Assembly (NCBI GenBank): GCA_022843925.1
Contig: JALHMS010000013.1
Coordinates: 98,424 to 141,861 of the forward strand
Reading direction: 5' to 3'
Length of the DNA: 43,438 nucleotides
From: Burkholderiales bacterium
GTDB lineage: Bacteria > Pseudomonadota > Gammaproteobacteria > Burkholderiales > Ga0077523
Shown here: one piece after another, positions 9,441-16,932 of the stretch
How the letters are laid out: every line of letters begins with the position of its first letter
Numbering within the stretch: the first letter of the stretch is position 1
Program-made: the position numbers and the translations under genes
The notes under the pieces: generated by a model
The model's database searches: none
The model's input: the letters and a program-made list of their open reading frames with translations, nothing else
Told to the model about the DNA's origin: nothing

Positions 9441-9472
9441 GGGGATATACGAGGGGCCCCCCCTTGTTGGTA
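9441..9472. repeat. GGGGATATAC-hairpin companion element, copy 1
   Basis: A GGGGATATACGAGGGG segment is followed by CCCTTGTTGGTA; the arms can pair imperfectly. The same sequence occurs next to the other REP element at 11493-11526, so it is a fixed part of a composite repeat. Without a T-run it is not a clear intrinsic terminator. Confidence 0.6.
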
Positions 9473-9569
9473 CTACACGCGGGCAACCCCGCCCCGGGCC
9501 ACCGGCCCGAGAGGCGGGTATTCGGCAAGAATGCTATCGATCAACCCTCTGTATCTCGGCGTGAACCCG

Positions 9570-10334
9570 ATGCACCGCAAGCTGAACGCAATAGCTGGTC
9601 TCGCGGTTGCGCTGGCGGCTGCCGGCGTCGTGCCGACGCTGAGCCATGCCGCCAGGGTCGGCGAGCACTACGTCGTCGACGGACGCTGCGTGACGGTGAC
9701 CGCCGTACGCCAGTCGCAGGCCTACTACGAGTGGTCTAAGGGCAATGTCAGCGGTGGCGGTGACCTGCCCGCCAGCAGGCTCACGCAGCGGTGTGACGCC
9801 GCAACGAAGTCCGTCGCGCCAGGTGAGAACGCCTCCGCCATCCGACCACCCGGCGCCGTGGCGCGAACGCCCCGGCGCTCTGGCAGCGATCTGCTCGTCC
9901 TCACGGCGGCCGAAGCGAAGGCGCTGGTCGATGCGCACAACGCGGTGCGCGCTCAGGTCGGCGTTGGTCCGGTCGCCTGGGACGCCACCCTCGCGAGCTT
10001 TGCGCAGCGGTACGTGATGACTCTGGCGCGGTCGTGTGCACTGAAGCACAGCGCGGGCTCGGGTTTCGGCGAGAACCTGGCGGCGTGGACGCAGCATCCA
10101 CCGACGACGAAGGCAGTCGAGCTGTGGGCCAAGGAGAAGGCCGACTACCGAGGCGCTGGCGGACCGATGCGCAATGCGGACATGGAGGCGGGTCACTACA
10201 CCCAGGTCGTGTGGCGTGGAACGACCCGCGTTGGCTGCGGGCGGACGACGTGTTCGATAGGCGGGATCGCCTGGACCCTGGTGTCGTGCAACTACAGCCC
10301 TGCGGGCAACGTGATGGGCGCTCGCGTCTACTGA
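9570..10334 (+). CDS. Secreted CAP (SCP/PR-1-like) domain protein
   Basis: A 254-residue protein with a signal peptide (MHRKLN, then an Ala/Leu/Val core, cleavage near LSHA/ARV). After a linker region the CAP domain spans about 108-254: AHNAVRAQVG (H123), LKHSAGSGFGENLA (H160, E168 N169), HYTQVVWRGT (209-218) and the terminal CNYSPAGN. These are the cavity histidines and glutamate and the CAP signatures. The biochemical role of bacterial CAP proteins is mostly unknown (surface, stress or lipid binding). An in-frame ATG at 9531 would add 13 residues ahead of the signal; the 9570 start is preferred because it gives a normal signal peptide, but no strong ribosome site decides it. Confidence 0.85.
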   Translation: MHRKLNAIAGLAVALAAAGVVPTLSHAARVGEHYVVDGRCVTVTAVRQSQAYYEWSKGNVSGGGDLPASRLTQRCDAATKSVAPGENASAIRPPGAVARTPRRSGSDLLVLTAAEAKALVDAHNAVRAQVGVGPVAWDATLASFAQRYVMTLARSCALKHSAGSGFGENLAAWTQHPPTTKAVELWAKEKADYRGAGGPMRNADMEAGHYTQVVWRGTTRVGCGRTTCSIGGIAWTLVSCNYSPAGNVMGARVY

Positions 10335-10386
10335 AGCCCGGCGCGGATATGATGTCCGGCCACGTCATCTGCACGGAGTAGACCCC

Positions 10387-11262
10387 ATGAGCGATTCGCC
10401 TGCCTACGTCCCGCCGAAAGTCTGGACCTGGACCCCTGGTAACGGCGGTCGCTTCGCGAACATCAACCGTCCGGTCGCCGGCGCGACGCACGACAAGGAC
10501 CTGCCGGTAGGCCGTCATCCGTTGCAGCTCTATTCGCTGGCCACACCCAACGGCGTGAAGGTCACGGTGATGCTCGAAGAACTGCTGGCGCTGGGTCACG
10601 CCGGCGCCGAGTACGACGCGTGGCTCATCCGCATCAACGACGGCGACCAGTTCGGCAGTGGCTTCGTCGAGGTCAACCCCAACTCCAAGATCCCGGCACT
10701 GTGGGATCGCAGCGGGCCGGTGCCCGTACGGGTGTTCGAGTCCGGCGCGATCCTGATGCATCTAGCCGAGAAGTTCGGCGCCTTCCTTCCGACCGACGGC
10801 GCGACGCGCGCCGAATGCCTGTCGTGGCTCTTCTGGCAGATGGGCAGCGCGCCCTTCCTCGGCGGCGGGTTCGGGCACTTCTACGCTTATGCGCCGAGCA
10901 AGATCGAGTACGCGATCGACCGGTACGCGATGGAGGTCAAGCGCCAGTTCGACGTGCTCGACCGTCACCTGGCCGGGAGCGAGTACCTGGCCGGCGACGA
11001 CTACACGATCGCCGACATGGCGGTCTGGCCCTGGTACGGCGCGCTGGCCAAGGGGCTCCTGTACGAGGCCGGCGAGTTCCTGCAGGTGCAGGAATACAAG
11101 AACGTGCAGCGCTGGACCGACCAGATCGCCCAGCGCCCGGCCGTCCAGCGCGGGCGCATGGTCAACCGCACCTGGGGGCAGCCCGACAGCCAGTTGCACG
11201 AGCGCCACGACGCAGCTGACTTCGACACCCGCACCCAGGACAAGCTGGCGGCGGCGGGCTGA
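10387..11262 (+). CDS. yghU: YghU-like glutathione transferase / GSH-dependent disulfide-bond oxidoreductase
   Basis: The 291-residue product follows E. coli YghU almost end to end: VWTWTPGNGGRFANINRPV, LPVGRHPLQLYSLATPNGVK, VTVMLEELLALG, SGFVEVNPNSKIPAL, ESGAILMHLAEKFG, FLGGGFGHFYAYAP, GDDYTIADMAVWPWYG and the terminal QLHERHDAADF. This Nu-class enzyme binds two glutathiones per subunit and reduces disulfides rather than conjugating electrophiles. The N-terminal thioredoxin-like domain covers about 45-135 and the helical domain about 145-270. GGAG lies about nine bases before the ATG. It is cytoplasmic and is separated from the CAP gene by 52 bases on the same strand, so co-transcription is possible, but there is no functional link I can see. 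Confidence 0.95.
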   Translation: MSDSPAYVPPKVWTWTPGNGGRFANINRPVAGATHDKDLPVGRHPLQLYSLATPNGVKVTVMLEELLALGHAGAEYDAWLIRINDGDQFGSGFVEVNPNSKIPALWDRSGPVPVRVFESGAILMHLAEKFGAFLPTDGATRAECLSWLFWQMGSAPFLGGGFGHFYAYAPSKIEYAIDRYAMEVKRQFDVLDRHLAGSEYLAGDDYTIADMAVWPWYGALAKGLLYEAGEFLQVQEYKNVQRWTDQIAQRPAVQRGRMVNRTWGQPDSQLHERHDAADFDTRTQDKLAAAG

Positions 11263-11294
11263 CGGCCAGGGGCCCGAACGCGAAGGCCGAGACG

Positions 11295-11460
11295 ATCCCA
11301 CCGGAACGAACGCTTTCGCGGGCATGGCCCGCTCCTTCATCTGGTGAAGCATCCACCGGGTTTGTAGGAGGGGCCCATGGCCCCGAAAGCGGCGGATGCG
11401 AGGAAGCGCATCGACCGGAACCGTCGCTTTCGCGGGCATGGCCCGCTCCTACAACAGCCC
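11295..11460. repeat. Composite REP/BIME-like element, copy 2
   Basis: The same facing-palindrome unit as at 9100-9400: GTAGGAGGGGCCCATGGCC..CGAAAGCGG near 11362-11392 and CGCTTTCGCGGGCATGGCCCGCTCCTACA near 11423-11454, plus an extra half-unit around 11310-11337. The central spacer, with AGGAAGCGCATCGACCGGAA, is shared almost base for base with copy 1. It lies downstream of yghU and, before the island inserted, would have stood between yghU and the convergent SDR gene. Confidence 0.85.
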
Positions 11461-11492
11461 GGTCCATTCCCAGAGTCGGTGACGTATCCACC

Positions 11493-11526
11493 GGGGGATA
11501 TACAAGGGCCCCTCCCCTTGTTGGTA
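11493..11526. terminator. GGGGATATAC-hairpin companion element, copy 2 (possible terminator)
   Basis: After GGGGGATATAC the arms ACAAGGG (11502-11508) and CCCTTGT (11515-11521) pair perfectly around a six-base loop. It lies about 230 bases downstream of yghU and just outside the island boundary. It lacks a T-run, so factor-independent termination is uncertain; its repetition at 9441-9472 argues that it is mainly a repeat component. Confidence 0.45.
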
Positions 11527-11559
11527 AATCCTGCGGCCCCCCCGCCACAGGCCGATTAT

Positions 11560-11574
11560 TTCCTCGGCTTGAAC
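11560..11574. other. attL: 15-bp attachment-site repeat
   Basis: TTCCTCGGCTTGAAC, identical to 34952-34966. Read on the minus strand, this copy and its outer flank give TTC AAG CCG AGG AAA TAA, the native end (FKPRK, stop) expected for the SDR gene that now lies on the other side of the island. Confidence 0.9.
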
Positions 11575-11775
11575 CTAGAAAGTCGGTCGCGACGGGCCAT
11601 GGGTGTTGATGCATGTCGGGTGGTTGACATCCACCCTCCTGATGCTGTTCGAGAATCAGTGCGCCGACGTTCGGGCACGTCAATCTGGATCGCTGGGTGT
11701 CGGGTGGTTTGTGTGTGACCGCTCGTGTGACCTAGATTCGATGACGAACTCGCTCGATACGGAGGCACGCAACAG

Positions 11776-13005
11776 ATGGGACGACTCACGGATTCGCAGT
11801 TGCAGGCATGGGTGCGGAAGGGCGAACCAGTTCGGGGGAGATCCGATGGACATGGGCTGACCTTCAGTATTTCCGCCACCGGGACGGCCACCTGGGAGCT
11901 TCGGTATCGCACGGGGGCTCGGCAGAAGTGGCTGACCCTCGGAGGGTATCCGTCCCTCTCTTTGCGCGAAGCCCGTGTGAAGGCAATGAAGGAACGCACT
12001 CGGATCTTCGATGGCATCGACCCCGTCGCGGAGCGGAAGCGAGAGAAGGTCGCACGGGCCATGACGCAGACGTTCAAGGCACTTGCGGAAGACTACCTCG
12101 CAAAGAAGGAAGGGATTTTCGTAGCCAGCTTTCTGAGCGGCTTCCGCCGATATCTCCATAAGGATGTCTATCCGGTAATCGGATCGATGCGGCTCGACGA
12201 GATCACTGGCGCGGAGATTGTCTATGTCGTCGAGCGGGTTGCTCGCAGATCACCGACTGGCGCTCGTGCTGTCTTCAGCAGAATGTCAGTGATCTTCGAC
12301 CACGGCGTCGGACGCCATGTGGTGCGGTCGAACCCGTGCGGCGGCCTGAAGCCCTCTGCGATCATCGGTGACGTGAAGCCCAAGCGTGAGCGGCTGCAAT
12401 TGACTCGCGATGAACTACACGCCGTCGTGGCGGAGGCACCGAACCTCAACCCGGTCTACGGCTTGGTGGTGAAGATCATGCTCGCCACGTGCGTGCGGCG
12501 GTCGGAGATGGTCAAGGCAAGGGGGAGCGACATTGATCTCGATGCTGCTACCTGGACCATTCCGCAGGAGAACTCGAAGAACAAGAAGGCCTTCGTGATC
12601 CCTCTCGCGCCTCGGGTCGTCGGGTGGTTTCGCGAACTGCTTGCCCTGGGGCATGGATCGCCTTGGGTTGTCCCGGGAATGGATCGACGTCGGCATCTCA
12701 CCCCGGAATCTCTCAACAAGATCGTCGGCTCCCTGAGGGAGCGGTTGGGAGACCGGGTTCGGTCGTTCACGCCACACGACCTTCGCAGTACAGCTCGGTC
12801 GTACTTGTCGGAACTGGGGGTCGACGTGGCCACGGCGGAGATGTGCTTGAATCACTCACTGGGCGGGCTTGTCGCCATCTACGACCAATCGGACCGCATC
12901 GACCAGCGGCGCAGGGCTTTGGCTGCGTGGTCGGACTTCCTTGGGGCGATCGAAGACGGGAAGGATTGGAAGGTGACGACGTTGTTCAGTGCCATAGCAG
13001 CATAA
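11776..13005 (+). CDS. int: Tyrosine-recombinase integrase, P4-like
   Basis: A 409-residue integrase that catalyses site-specific insertion and excision. The N-terminal arm-type DNA-binding domain contains the usual WELRYRTGARQKWLTLGGYP and LSLREARVKAM pattern; a core-binding helical domain follows (about 95-190), then the catalytic domain with R241 (CVRRSE), H334-x-x-R337 (FTPHDLRS), H360 (LNHSLGG) and the nucleophile Y369 (IYDQ). All catalytic residues are present, so it is probably active. It lies 200 bases inside attL and reads into the island. The N-terminus is slightly shorter than in typical P4-type integrases. No excisionase is adjacent, but small HTH proteins at 13892 and 33265 could serve. 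Confidence 0.95.
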   Translation: MGRLTDSQLQAWVRKGEPVRGRSDGHGLTFSISATGTATWELRYRTGARQKWLTLGGYPSLSLREARVKAMKERTRIFDGIDPVAERKREKVARAMTQTFKALAEDYLAKKEGIFVASFLSGFRRYLHKDVYPVIGSMRLDEITGAEIVYVVERVARRSPTGARAVFSRMSVIFDHGVGRHVVRSNPCGGLKPSAIIGDVKPKRERLQLTRDELHAVVAEAPNLNPVYGLVVKIMLATCVRRSEMVKARGSDIDLDAATWTIPQENSKNKKAFVIPLAPRVVGWFRELLALGHGSPWVVPGMDRRRHLTPESLNKIVGSLRERLGDRVRSFTPHDLRSTARSYLSELGVDVATAEMCLNHSLGGLVAIYDQSDRIDQRRRALAAWSDFLGAIEDGKDWKVTTLFSAIAA

Positions 13006-13191
13006 CCCTCGCACCCCCTGGTACTTGGGCAACGTCGCAAGAGTACGCCCCGCAAATTGGCAGCCCGAATACTTACTGGTGCATCCGCCCGGTCGAACGG
13101 ATATCCGACCGTCCGTCCTTCAGCCTGATCTAGCGTCGCCTGGCCTTCGCTCACAAACTGGTAGCGGGCGCGCCATGTTGTGACCCATCTT

Positions 13192-13199
13192 GAGGAGGG
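13192..13199 (+). promoter_or_regulatory. Ribosome binding site deciding a GTG start
   Basis: GAGGAGGG precedes the GTG at 13204 by four to five bases, which makes that GTG a better start than the in-frame ATG at 13180. Confidence 0.6.
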
Positions 13200-13203
13200 C
13201 TCT

Positions 13204-13743
13204 GTGAGTCAGAAGCCAACGACATACACGGGGGAACTGTTCGAACCAATTCGCGTGGACGGGCCCAATCCCGTCCCGGGAGGGATCCGTGGCGCCCAAG
13301 ACCGCAAGCTCCTGCTGCTCCTCGAGCATTTCGGGATAGATCAGACATCGGAGGATCGATGGAAGGAGTTGGCTCGTGCCCTGGCGGTCGCGCACGTCCC
13401 AGGATTCGAGCTGGGTCCCTACGGCAGATCGATCAATGGGCGGCCGAAGGTGTGGCACTCGAAGAGTTACTTTCAGTTGTGGTTTGCTGTGTGGTGGATG
13501 TGCAAGAAGTCGGGCGTCAGTGAGTCCGAGGCATGCCGGCTGCTGTCGCGGCAACCGATCTGGCGAGAGCGCGGCTCTGAGTCAGTCCTGCGCCGCCGCC
13601 TCGTCGACGCCAAGAACTGCAATCGTGCGCGCGCCGAGATGGAAACATTCTGGGAGTACTCGGAACGAGAACCCGAGAAGGATCTTGGCGCGATGATGGC
13701 CGACTATCTTGCGTTTACCTTCATGACTCCTCCCGGAGAGTAG
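13204..13743 (+). CDS. Hypothetical island protein (179 aa)
   Basis: I do not recognise a family. The product is a soluble, Trp-rich, helical protein: WHSKSYFQLWFAVWWMCKK in the middle, then SESEACRLLSRQPIWRERGS, which could be a short HTH-like segment, and an acidic tail. It has no signal peptide or membrane helix. The GTG start is chosen for its ribosome site. It lies about 200 bases downstream of the integrase on the same strand, a position often filled by accessory or regulatory genes in integrative elements. The gene looks real because of its ribosome site and composition, but the function is open. Confidence 0.7.
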   Translation: MSQKPTTYTGELFEPIRVDGPNPVPGGIRGAQDRKLLLLLEHFGIDQTSEDRWKELARALAVAHVPGFELGPYGRSINGRPKVWHSKSYFQLWFAVWWMCKKSGVSESEACRLLSRQPIWRERGSESVLRRRLVDAKNCNRARAEMETFWEYSEREPEKDLGAMMADYLAFTFMTPPGE

Positions 13744-13891
13744 TCACCCGGAGTTGCGCGGAAACTATTGCCTCTTTTTCCGCCAAACGAACTTGCCTGA
13801 GCATAGACGTACCCCGCCGCACACGGCTGGGCACGCCGATCATTGACTTACCCCATCGCATACCGTGGGAAAGCCATCTCAGGAGGTACAG

Positions 13892-14176
13892 ATGAAGCGC
13901 AAGCACACCCCCCGTTTCGCCCAGGACGCCGCCGGCGCCAACGTGCGGGTTTCGTGGTCTGTCGACGACTGGGTCGCCGATGTCGGCATCTGCCGCGGTA
14001 CGTTCTACGCCCTCAAGGGTGATCGGGCCCCGAGGTCGACCACGGTCGGCCGCCGCCGCCTCATCATGGAAGCGCCGCGCGACTACCTCGCCCGCATGTC
14101 GCAGACGGAACTGCAGACCTGCGAGCCGGGGCTGTCCCAGATGCTGGATGCCGCGCTGCGCCGTGAGGCTGTGTAG
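13892..14176 (+). CDS. Small HTH / excisionase-like DNA-binding protein
   Basis: A 94-residue basic protein with AGGAGGT five bases before its ATG, a very strong ribosome site. Residues 21-66 (WSVDDWVADVGICRGTFYAL, then a basic wing with TTVGRRRLIMEAPRDYLARM) have the form of a MerR/AlpA-like winged helix-turn-helix as in phage excisionases and regulators. It heads the replication gene cluster, so it may control that cluster or act as directionality factor for the integrase. The alternative start at 13865 would add nine residues with no benefit. Confidence 0.75.
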   Translation: MKRKHTPRFAQDAAGANVRVSWSVDDWVADVGICRGTFYALKGDRAPRSTTVGRRRLIMEAPRDYLARMSQTELQTCEPGLSQMLDAALRREAV

Positions 14177-14178
14177 CC

Positions 14179-14448
14179 ATGCGCCGATCCCAGGTGCACC
14201 GAACCGAGTTGCACGATCTCCGCCGGGGGCCAGCACTTGCGCAGCCCGCCGTGGAGTGTATCCGCGAGAGCTGGACGAAAGAGCGTATTCACTGCAGGGT
14301 TGTTGACGTCGACGTGGTTGCCGTGACGCGGCGTCTGAGGTCGGGATCCCCCGAGGGTGAGTCCCCTATCGGTGGGTCGTTGCCCTGTCCGGACCGCTTG
14401 GCAGCCTCGGAGTCGGCGGGGCGCGTCGCTATCTGGTGGACGCAATGA
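14179..14448 (+). CDS. Small hypothetical protein (89 aa)
   Basis: The frame starts two bases after the stop of the HTH gene and ends with a TGA that overlaps the ATG of the next gene (ATGA at 14445), so it fits exactly between two coupled genes. The product is basic at the N-terminus and has the segment VECIRESWTKERIHCRVVDV; no family is recognised. The position is the main argument that it is translated; composition alone is not decisive. Confidence 0.5.
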   Translation: MRRSQVHRTELHDLRRGPALAQPAVECIRESWTKERIHCRVVDVDVVAVTRRLRSGSPEGESPIGGSLPCPDRLAASESAGRVAIWWTQ

Positions 14449-15116
14449 GCTTCGCACTGACGGCTTCTGCTTGGAAGGCAACGCTCGGCCACGCGACAAA
14501 GATCGTGCTCCTCGCGCTCTGCGAGCATGCGAACGCGGCCCGGGAGTGCTATCCGTCGGTACCTCGTTTGGTCCGCATGTGCGGCATGAGCAGGCGTGCC
14601 ATCCAAATCCACATCGTCGCGCTCGAAGCGGCTGGCTATCTCGAACGCGAAGCATGGACCGGACACTCGACGCTCTATCGGATGACCGACCCGTGCACGT
14701 GGTGCACCCCCGCAGCAGATGCACCCCCGCACGACGTGCACCCCAGGGGTGCAGGAGATGCACTCCCACCCCAGCACGACGTGCACCCCACCCCCGCACC
14801 ACGTGCACCCGTAATCAGTAAGGGAACCACGAAGAGCAGAGGGAGTGCAGCGCGGACCGCCGCTGTCCGATCGCCTCGCGGCTCGCGGCTCCCCCTTGGC
14901 TGGAAACCGGACGACGTCCTGTTGGCATGGGCGAAGAAGGAGCGGCCGGATCTGGACATCTCGTTGGTGGTCGACATGTTCCGGGACTACTGGGCAGCGG
15001 TCTCCGGAAGCAAGGGCGTGAAGGCTGATTGGAGCGCCACGTTTCGCATCTGGGTGCGGAGGCAGGAAGCCCGCCGATCCTCGCCATCTATCCCCACGAG
15101 GACTCTCGCCGTATGA
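14445..15116 (+). CDS. HTH replication initiator-like protein
   Basis: A 223-residue protein. Residues 1-80 form the helix-turn-helix domain found in phage and plasmid replication proteins (CEHANAARECYPSVPRLVRM, then MSRRAIQIHIVALEAAGYLE). Residues 83-122 are a Pro/His-rich linker encoded by TGCACCCC repeats. Residues about 145-210 (LPLGWKPDDVLLAWAKKERP, FRDYWAAV, KADWSATFRIWVRRQ) resemble the C-terminal domain of DnaT/phage replication proteins that load a helicase. It overlaps the downstream helicase gene by four bases, matching an initiator plus helicase pair. A GTG at 14436 is an alternative start. A role in starting replication of the excised island is inferred. Confidence 0.8.
   Translation: MSFALTASAWKATLGHATKIVLLALCEHANAARECYPSVPRLVRMCGMSRRAIQIHIVALEAAGYLEREAWTGHSTLYRMTDPCTWCTPAADAPPHDVHPRGAGDALPPQHDVHPTPAPRAPVISKGTTKSRGSAARTAAVRSPRGSRLPLGWKPDDVLLAWAKKERPDLDISLVVDMFRDYWAAVSGSKGVKADWSATFRIWVRRQEARRSSPSIPTRTLAV
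14694..14811. repeat. Iteron-like TGCACCCC repeats inside the initiator gene (possible origin)
   Basis: TGCACCCC or a close variant begins at 14703, 14720, 14737, 14759 (TGCACTCC), 14782 and 14804, with a further TGCAC at 14694. Spacings are 17, 17, 22, 23 and 22 bases. Several are extended as TGCACCCCCGCA or CACGACGTGCACCCC. Directly repeated binding sites within the initiator gene recall lambdoid origins, where iterons lie in gene O. Confidence 0.6.
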
Positions 15117-16045
15117 CCACACCCGCCGAGATCTCCGGCCCGGAGCAGCGGGCCATCGACAACGCCCAGGTTGATCTTGAGATGGACGAGTATCTGCGCC
15201 GCACCGTGCGCCCCGCGGCGCTGCTGGGCGAACTCCATGACCTCTACGACAACGGGCGACCGGTGTCGCCGGGCACGGGCCTGGGCTCTCTTGATCGGCA
15301 CTACCGGCCCGCACCGGGGCAGTTCACCGTCGTCACCGGCTACCCAGGTAGCGGGAAGTCGGAACTGGTTGATCAGATTGCCCTGAATCTCGCGAAGCTC
15401 CACGACTGGCGCATCTGCTACTACAGCCCGGAGAACTTCCCGCATTCCACGCACGTGGTGAAGCTGGCCGAGAAGCTTCTGGGCAAGCCCTTCGACCGTG
15501 GCCCGAGCGAGCGCATGACGCCGGAGGAATTGGACGACGCCGTGCGTTGGTTAGATACACGGTTCGGCTTCATCCGTCAGACCCAGACGCAGCCGAACAG
15601 CGTCGAGGCTGTTCTTTTGGAGGCGTGGTTCTGGTGTGAGCGTCACCCTGGCAAGTCCGTCGGCATCGTCCTTGATCCGTGGAACGAGTTCGAGCACCTG
15701 CGCGCACGGCACCAGAGCGAAACCGAGTACACGAGCGAGGTGCTGTCCTTCGTTCGCAGGTTCGCGCGGACGAAGAACTGCCACATCTGGTTGATTGCCC
15801 ACCCGGCAAAGCTGCAGCGCGATCGAGACGGTAAGCGACCGGTACCTACACCGGGAGACATCAGCGGAAGTGCGCATTTCTGGAACAAGGCTGACGCCTG
15901 CCTGACCGTCCATCGACCGGACATGGAGTCGTCCACGGTCGAGATCCACGTGCAGAAAGTGCGGTCGAAGTGGTGTGGGCACCCAGGCCTGGTTGAGGTG
16001 CGGTACGAGCGAATCGCCGGGCAGTACCGCGAGATCGAGGGGTAG
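15113..16045 (+). CDS. Twinkle/DnaB-type replicative helicase domain protein
   Basis: A 310-residue RecA-fold helicase. It has the family lead-in GLGSLDRHYRPAPGQFTVVT, Walker A GYPGSGKS (76-83), Walker B GIVLDPWNEFEHLR, the polar motif ETEYTSEVLSFVRRFAR, then IWLIAHPAKL and PTPGDISGSAHFWNKAD. These match the C-terminal helicase half of Twinkle/T7 gp4-like primase-helicases. The TOPRIM primase half is missing, so this is a helicase-only form of about half the usual length. The start is the ATG in the ATGA overlap with the initiator-like gene; the frame is open further upstream, but that part is out of family. It probably unwinds island DNA during replication of the excised form. Confidence 0.88.
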   Translation: MTTPAEISGPEQRAIDNAQVDLEMDEYLRRTVRPAALLGELHDLYDNGRPVSPGTGLGSLDRHYRPAPGQFTVVTGYPGSGKSELVDQIALNLAKLHDWRICYYSPENFPHSTHVVKLAEKLLGKPFDRGPSERMTPEELDDAVRWLDTRFGFIRQTQTQPNSVEAVLLEAWFWCERHPGKSVGIVLDPWNEFEHLRARHQSETEYTSEVLSFVRRFARTKNCHIWLIAHPAKLQRDRDGKRPVPTPGDISGSAHFWNKADACLTVHRPDMESSTVEIHVQKVRSKWCGHPGLVEVRYERIAGQYREIEG

Positions 16046-16145
16046 GTGCGTGAGGCTGTGGCGCGCTGGAGCATCGACGCACGACCGCCACCGTTCACAG
16101 CCTCGAAGCTGGGTAACTGCGCGCACGTGTGCTGCATACACGTGA

Positions 16146-16340
16146 ATGCGATTAAGAGCAGCGATGATGCTGGTGATCCGACGACGGGGCGGGAGCATGA
16201 TCGAGTACTGGGATCTGACCGCGCCGCTGGAGAGACTCCCCGGGAGGCAACCGGAAACTCTGCGAAGGCCGCCTCTTCGGATACCTCAATCCGCGAGCCG
16301 TCCGCCGCCCATTGCTGCCGTCCTGGGACCACGACCATGA
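16146..16340 (+). CDS. Possible small protein (64 aa)
   Basis: A short basic frame with the stretch SMIEYWDLTAPLERLPGRQP. Its TGA overlaps the ATG of the following small frame (ATGA at 16337), the same coupling pattern as in the upstream replication genes. In-frame ATGs at 16164 and 16197 are alternative starts. No family is recognised and coding status is uncertain. Confidence 0.28.
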   Translation: MRLRAAMMLVIRRRGGSMIEYWDLTAPLERLPGRQPETLRRPPLRIPQSASRPPPIAAVLGPRP

Positions 16341-16630
16341 CCGCCAGGCAACACCGCATCGTCCTGTCCGTCGACGGCTACGTCGAGACGCAGCACGCCG
16401 CCAAGGCAGCCGTCGTCGCCGGCTACTGCGGCCGTGCGGTCAAGCGAATCGGTTACAACCTTCCCTGGCATCCTTCGGTGATTTCCGCGCCGCGAGGCCG
16501 ACAGGTCGCGGTTGCCCATGCGGCTCGCCTCCGGACCGAAGACGTTTTGACGCAACTGGCTGTGATCGTCCATTCCGACATCCGGAGCGTCTTCAATTCG
16601 GACGGGCGCGTGCAGGAATCCAGCACGTGA
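16337..16630 (+). CDS. Possible small hypothetical protein (97 aa)
   Basis: The frame opens with an ATG in an ATGA overlap and reads RIVLSVDGYVETQHAAKAAVVAGYCGRAVK, with a plausible mix of strands and helices. It may be the last gene of the replication cluster. The same frame is open back to a GTG at 16046, directly after the helicase stop, which would make a 194-residue protein; the upstream half has odd composition and is not preferred. No family is recognised. Confidence 0.4.
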   Translation: MTARQHRIVLSVDGYVETQHAAKAAVVAGYCGRAVKRIGYNLPWHPSVISAPRGRQVAVAHAARLRTEDVLTQLAVIVHSDIRSVFNSDGRVQESST

Positions 16631-16932
16631 TGACGATGCGGTGCCACCCTACGAGCCATGGCCGTGCGAGAGAAGGTGCCGAAGGGGTGATGCGGTCGTA
16701 TCCACCGGACGAGGCAGTGTGGAGGTGCGTGTACTGAGGCGTAGTGCTTCGGCATGTGGCGTTACCATCGGTGCATGCGACCGGGCGGACTTTTTCGACA
16801 ACTTCGTTATGCCGCAGGAAGGCCGCGTTGGCGACGCCGTGAGGGAAGAGGCTATAGGGGAGGGAATCCTCGGAGATTTATCGGAGTAGCCGTGAGCCCA
16901 CTGTCAACCTTGACTAGGTAGCGATTCGACCG
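16631..16932. other. Intergenic region ahead of the ABC three-component operon
   Basis: No convincing gene. The region must hold the promoter of the three-gene operon that starts at 16933. I see no clear -35/-10 pair or operator; a short A/T-richer patch (GACTTTTTCGACAACTTCG near 16789) is the only notable change in composition. Confidence 0.4.

Noticed and set aside
9145-9564. Open frames through the REP element between the transporter operon and the CAP gene
   Set aside because: They are repeat-derived, and the CAP protein's signal peptide fixes its start near 9570.
11603-11860. Short frame ahead of the integrase
   Set aside because: It overlaps the integrase start in another frame and has no ribosome site or family.
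16641-16889. Short frame before the ABC three-component operon
   Set aside because: Composition is unconvincing, there is no ribosome site, and there is no coupling to neighbours.
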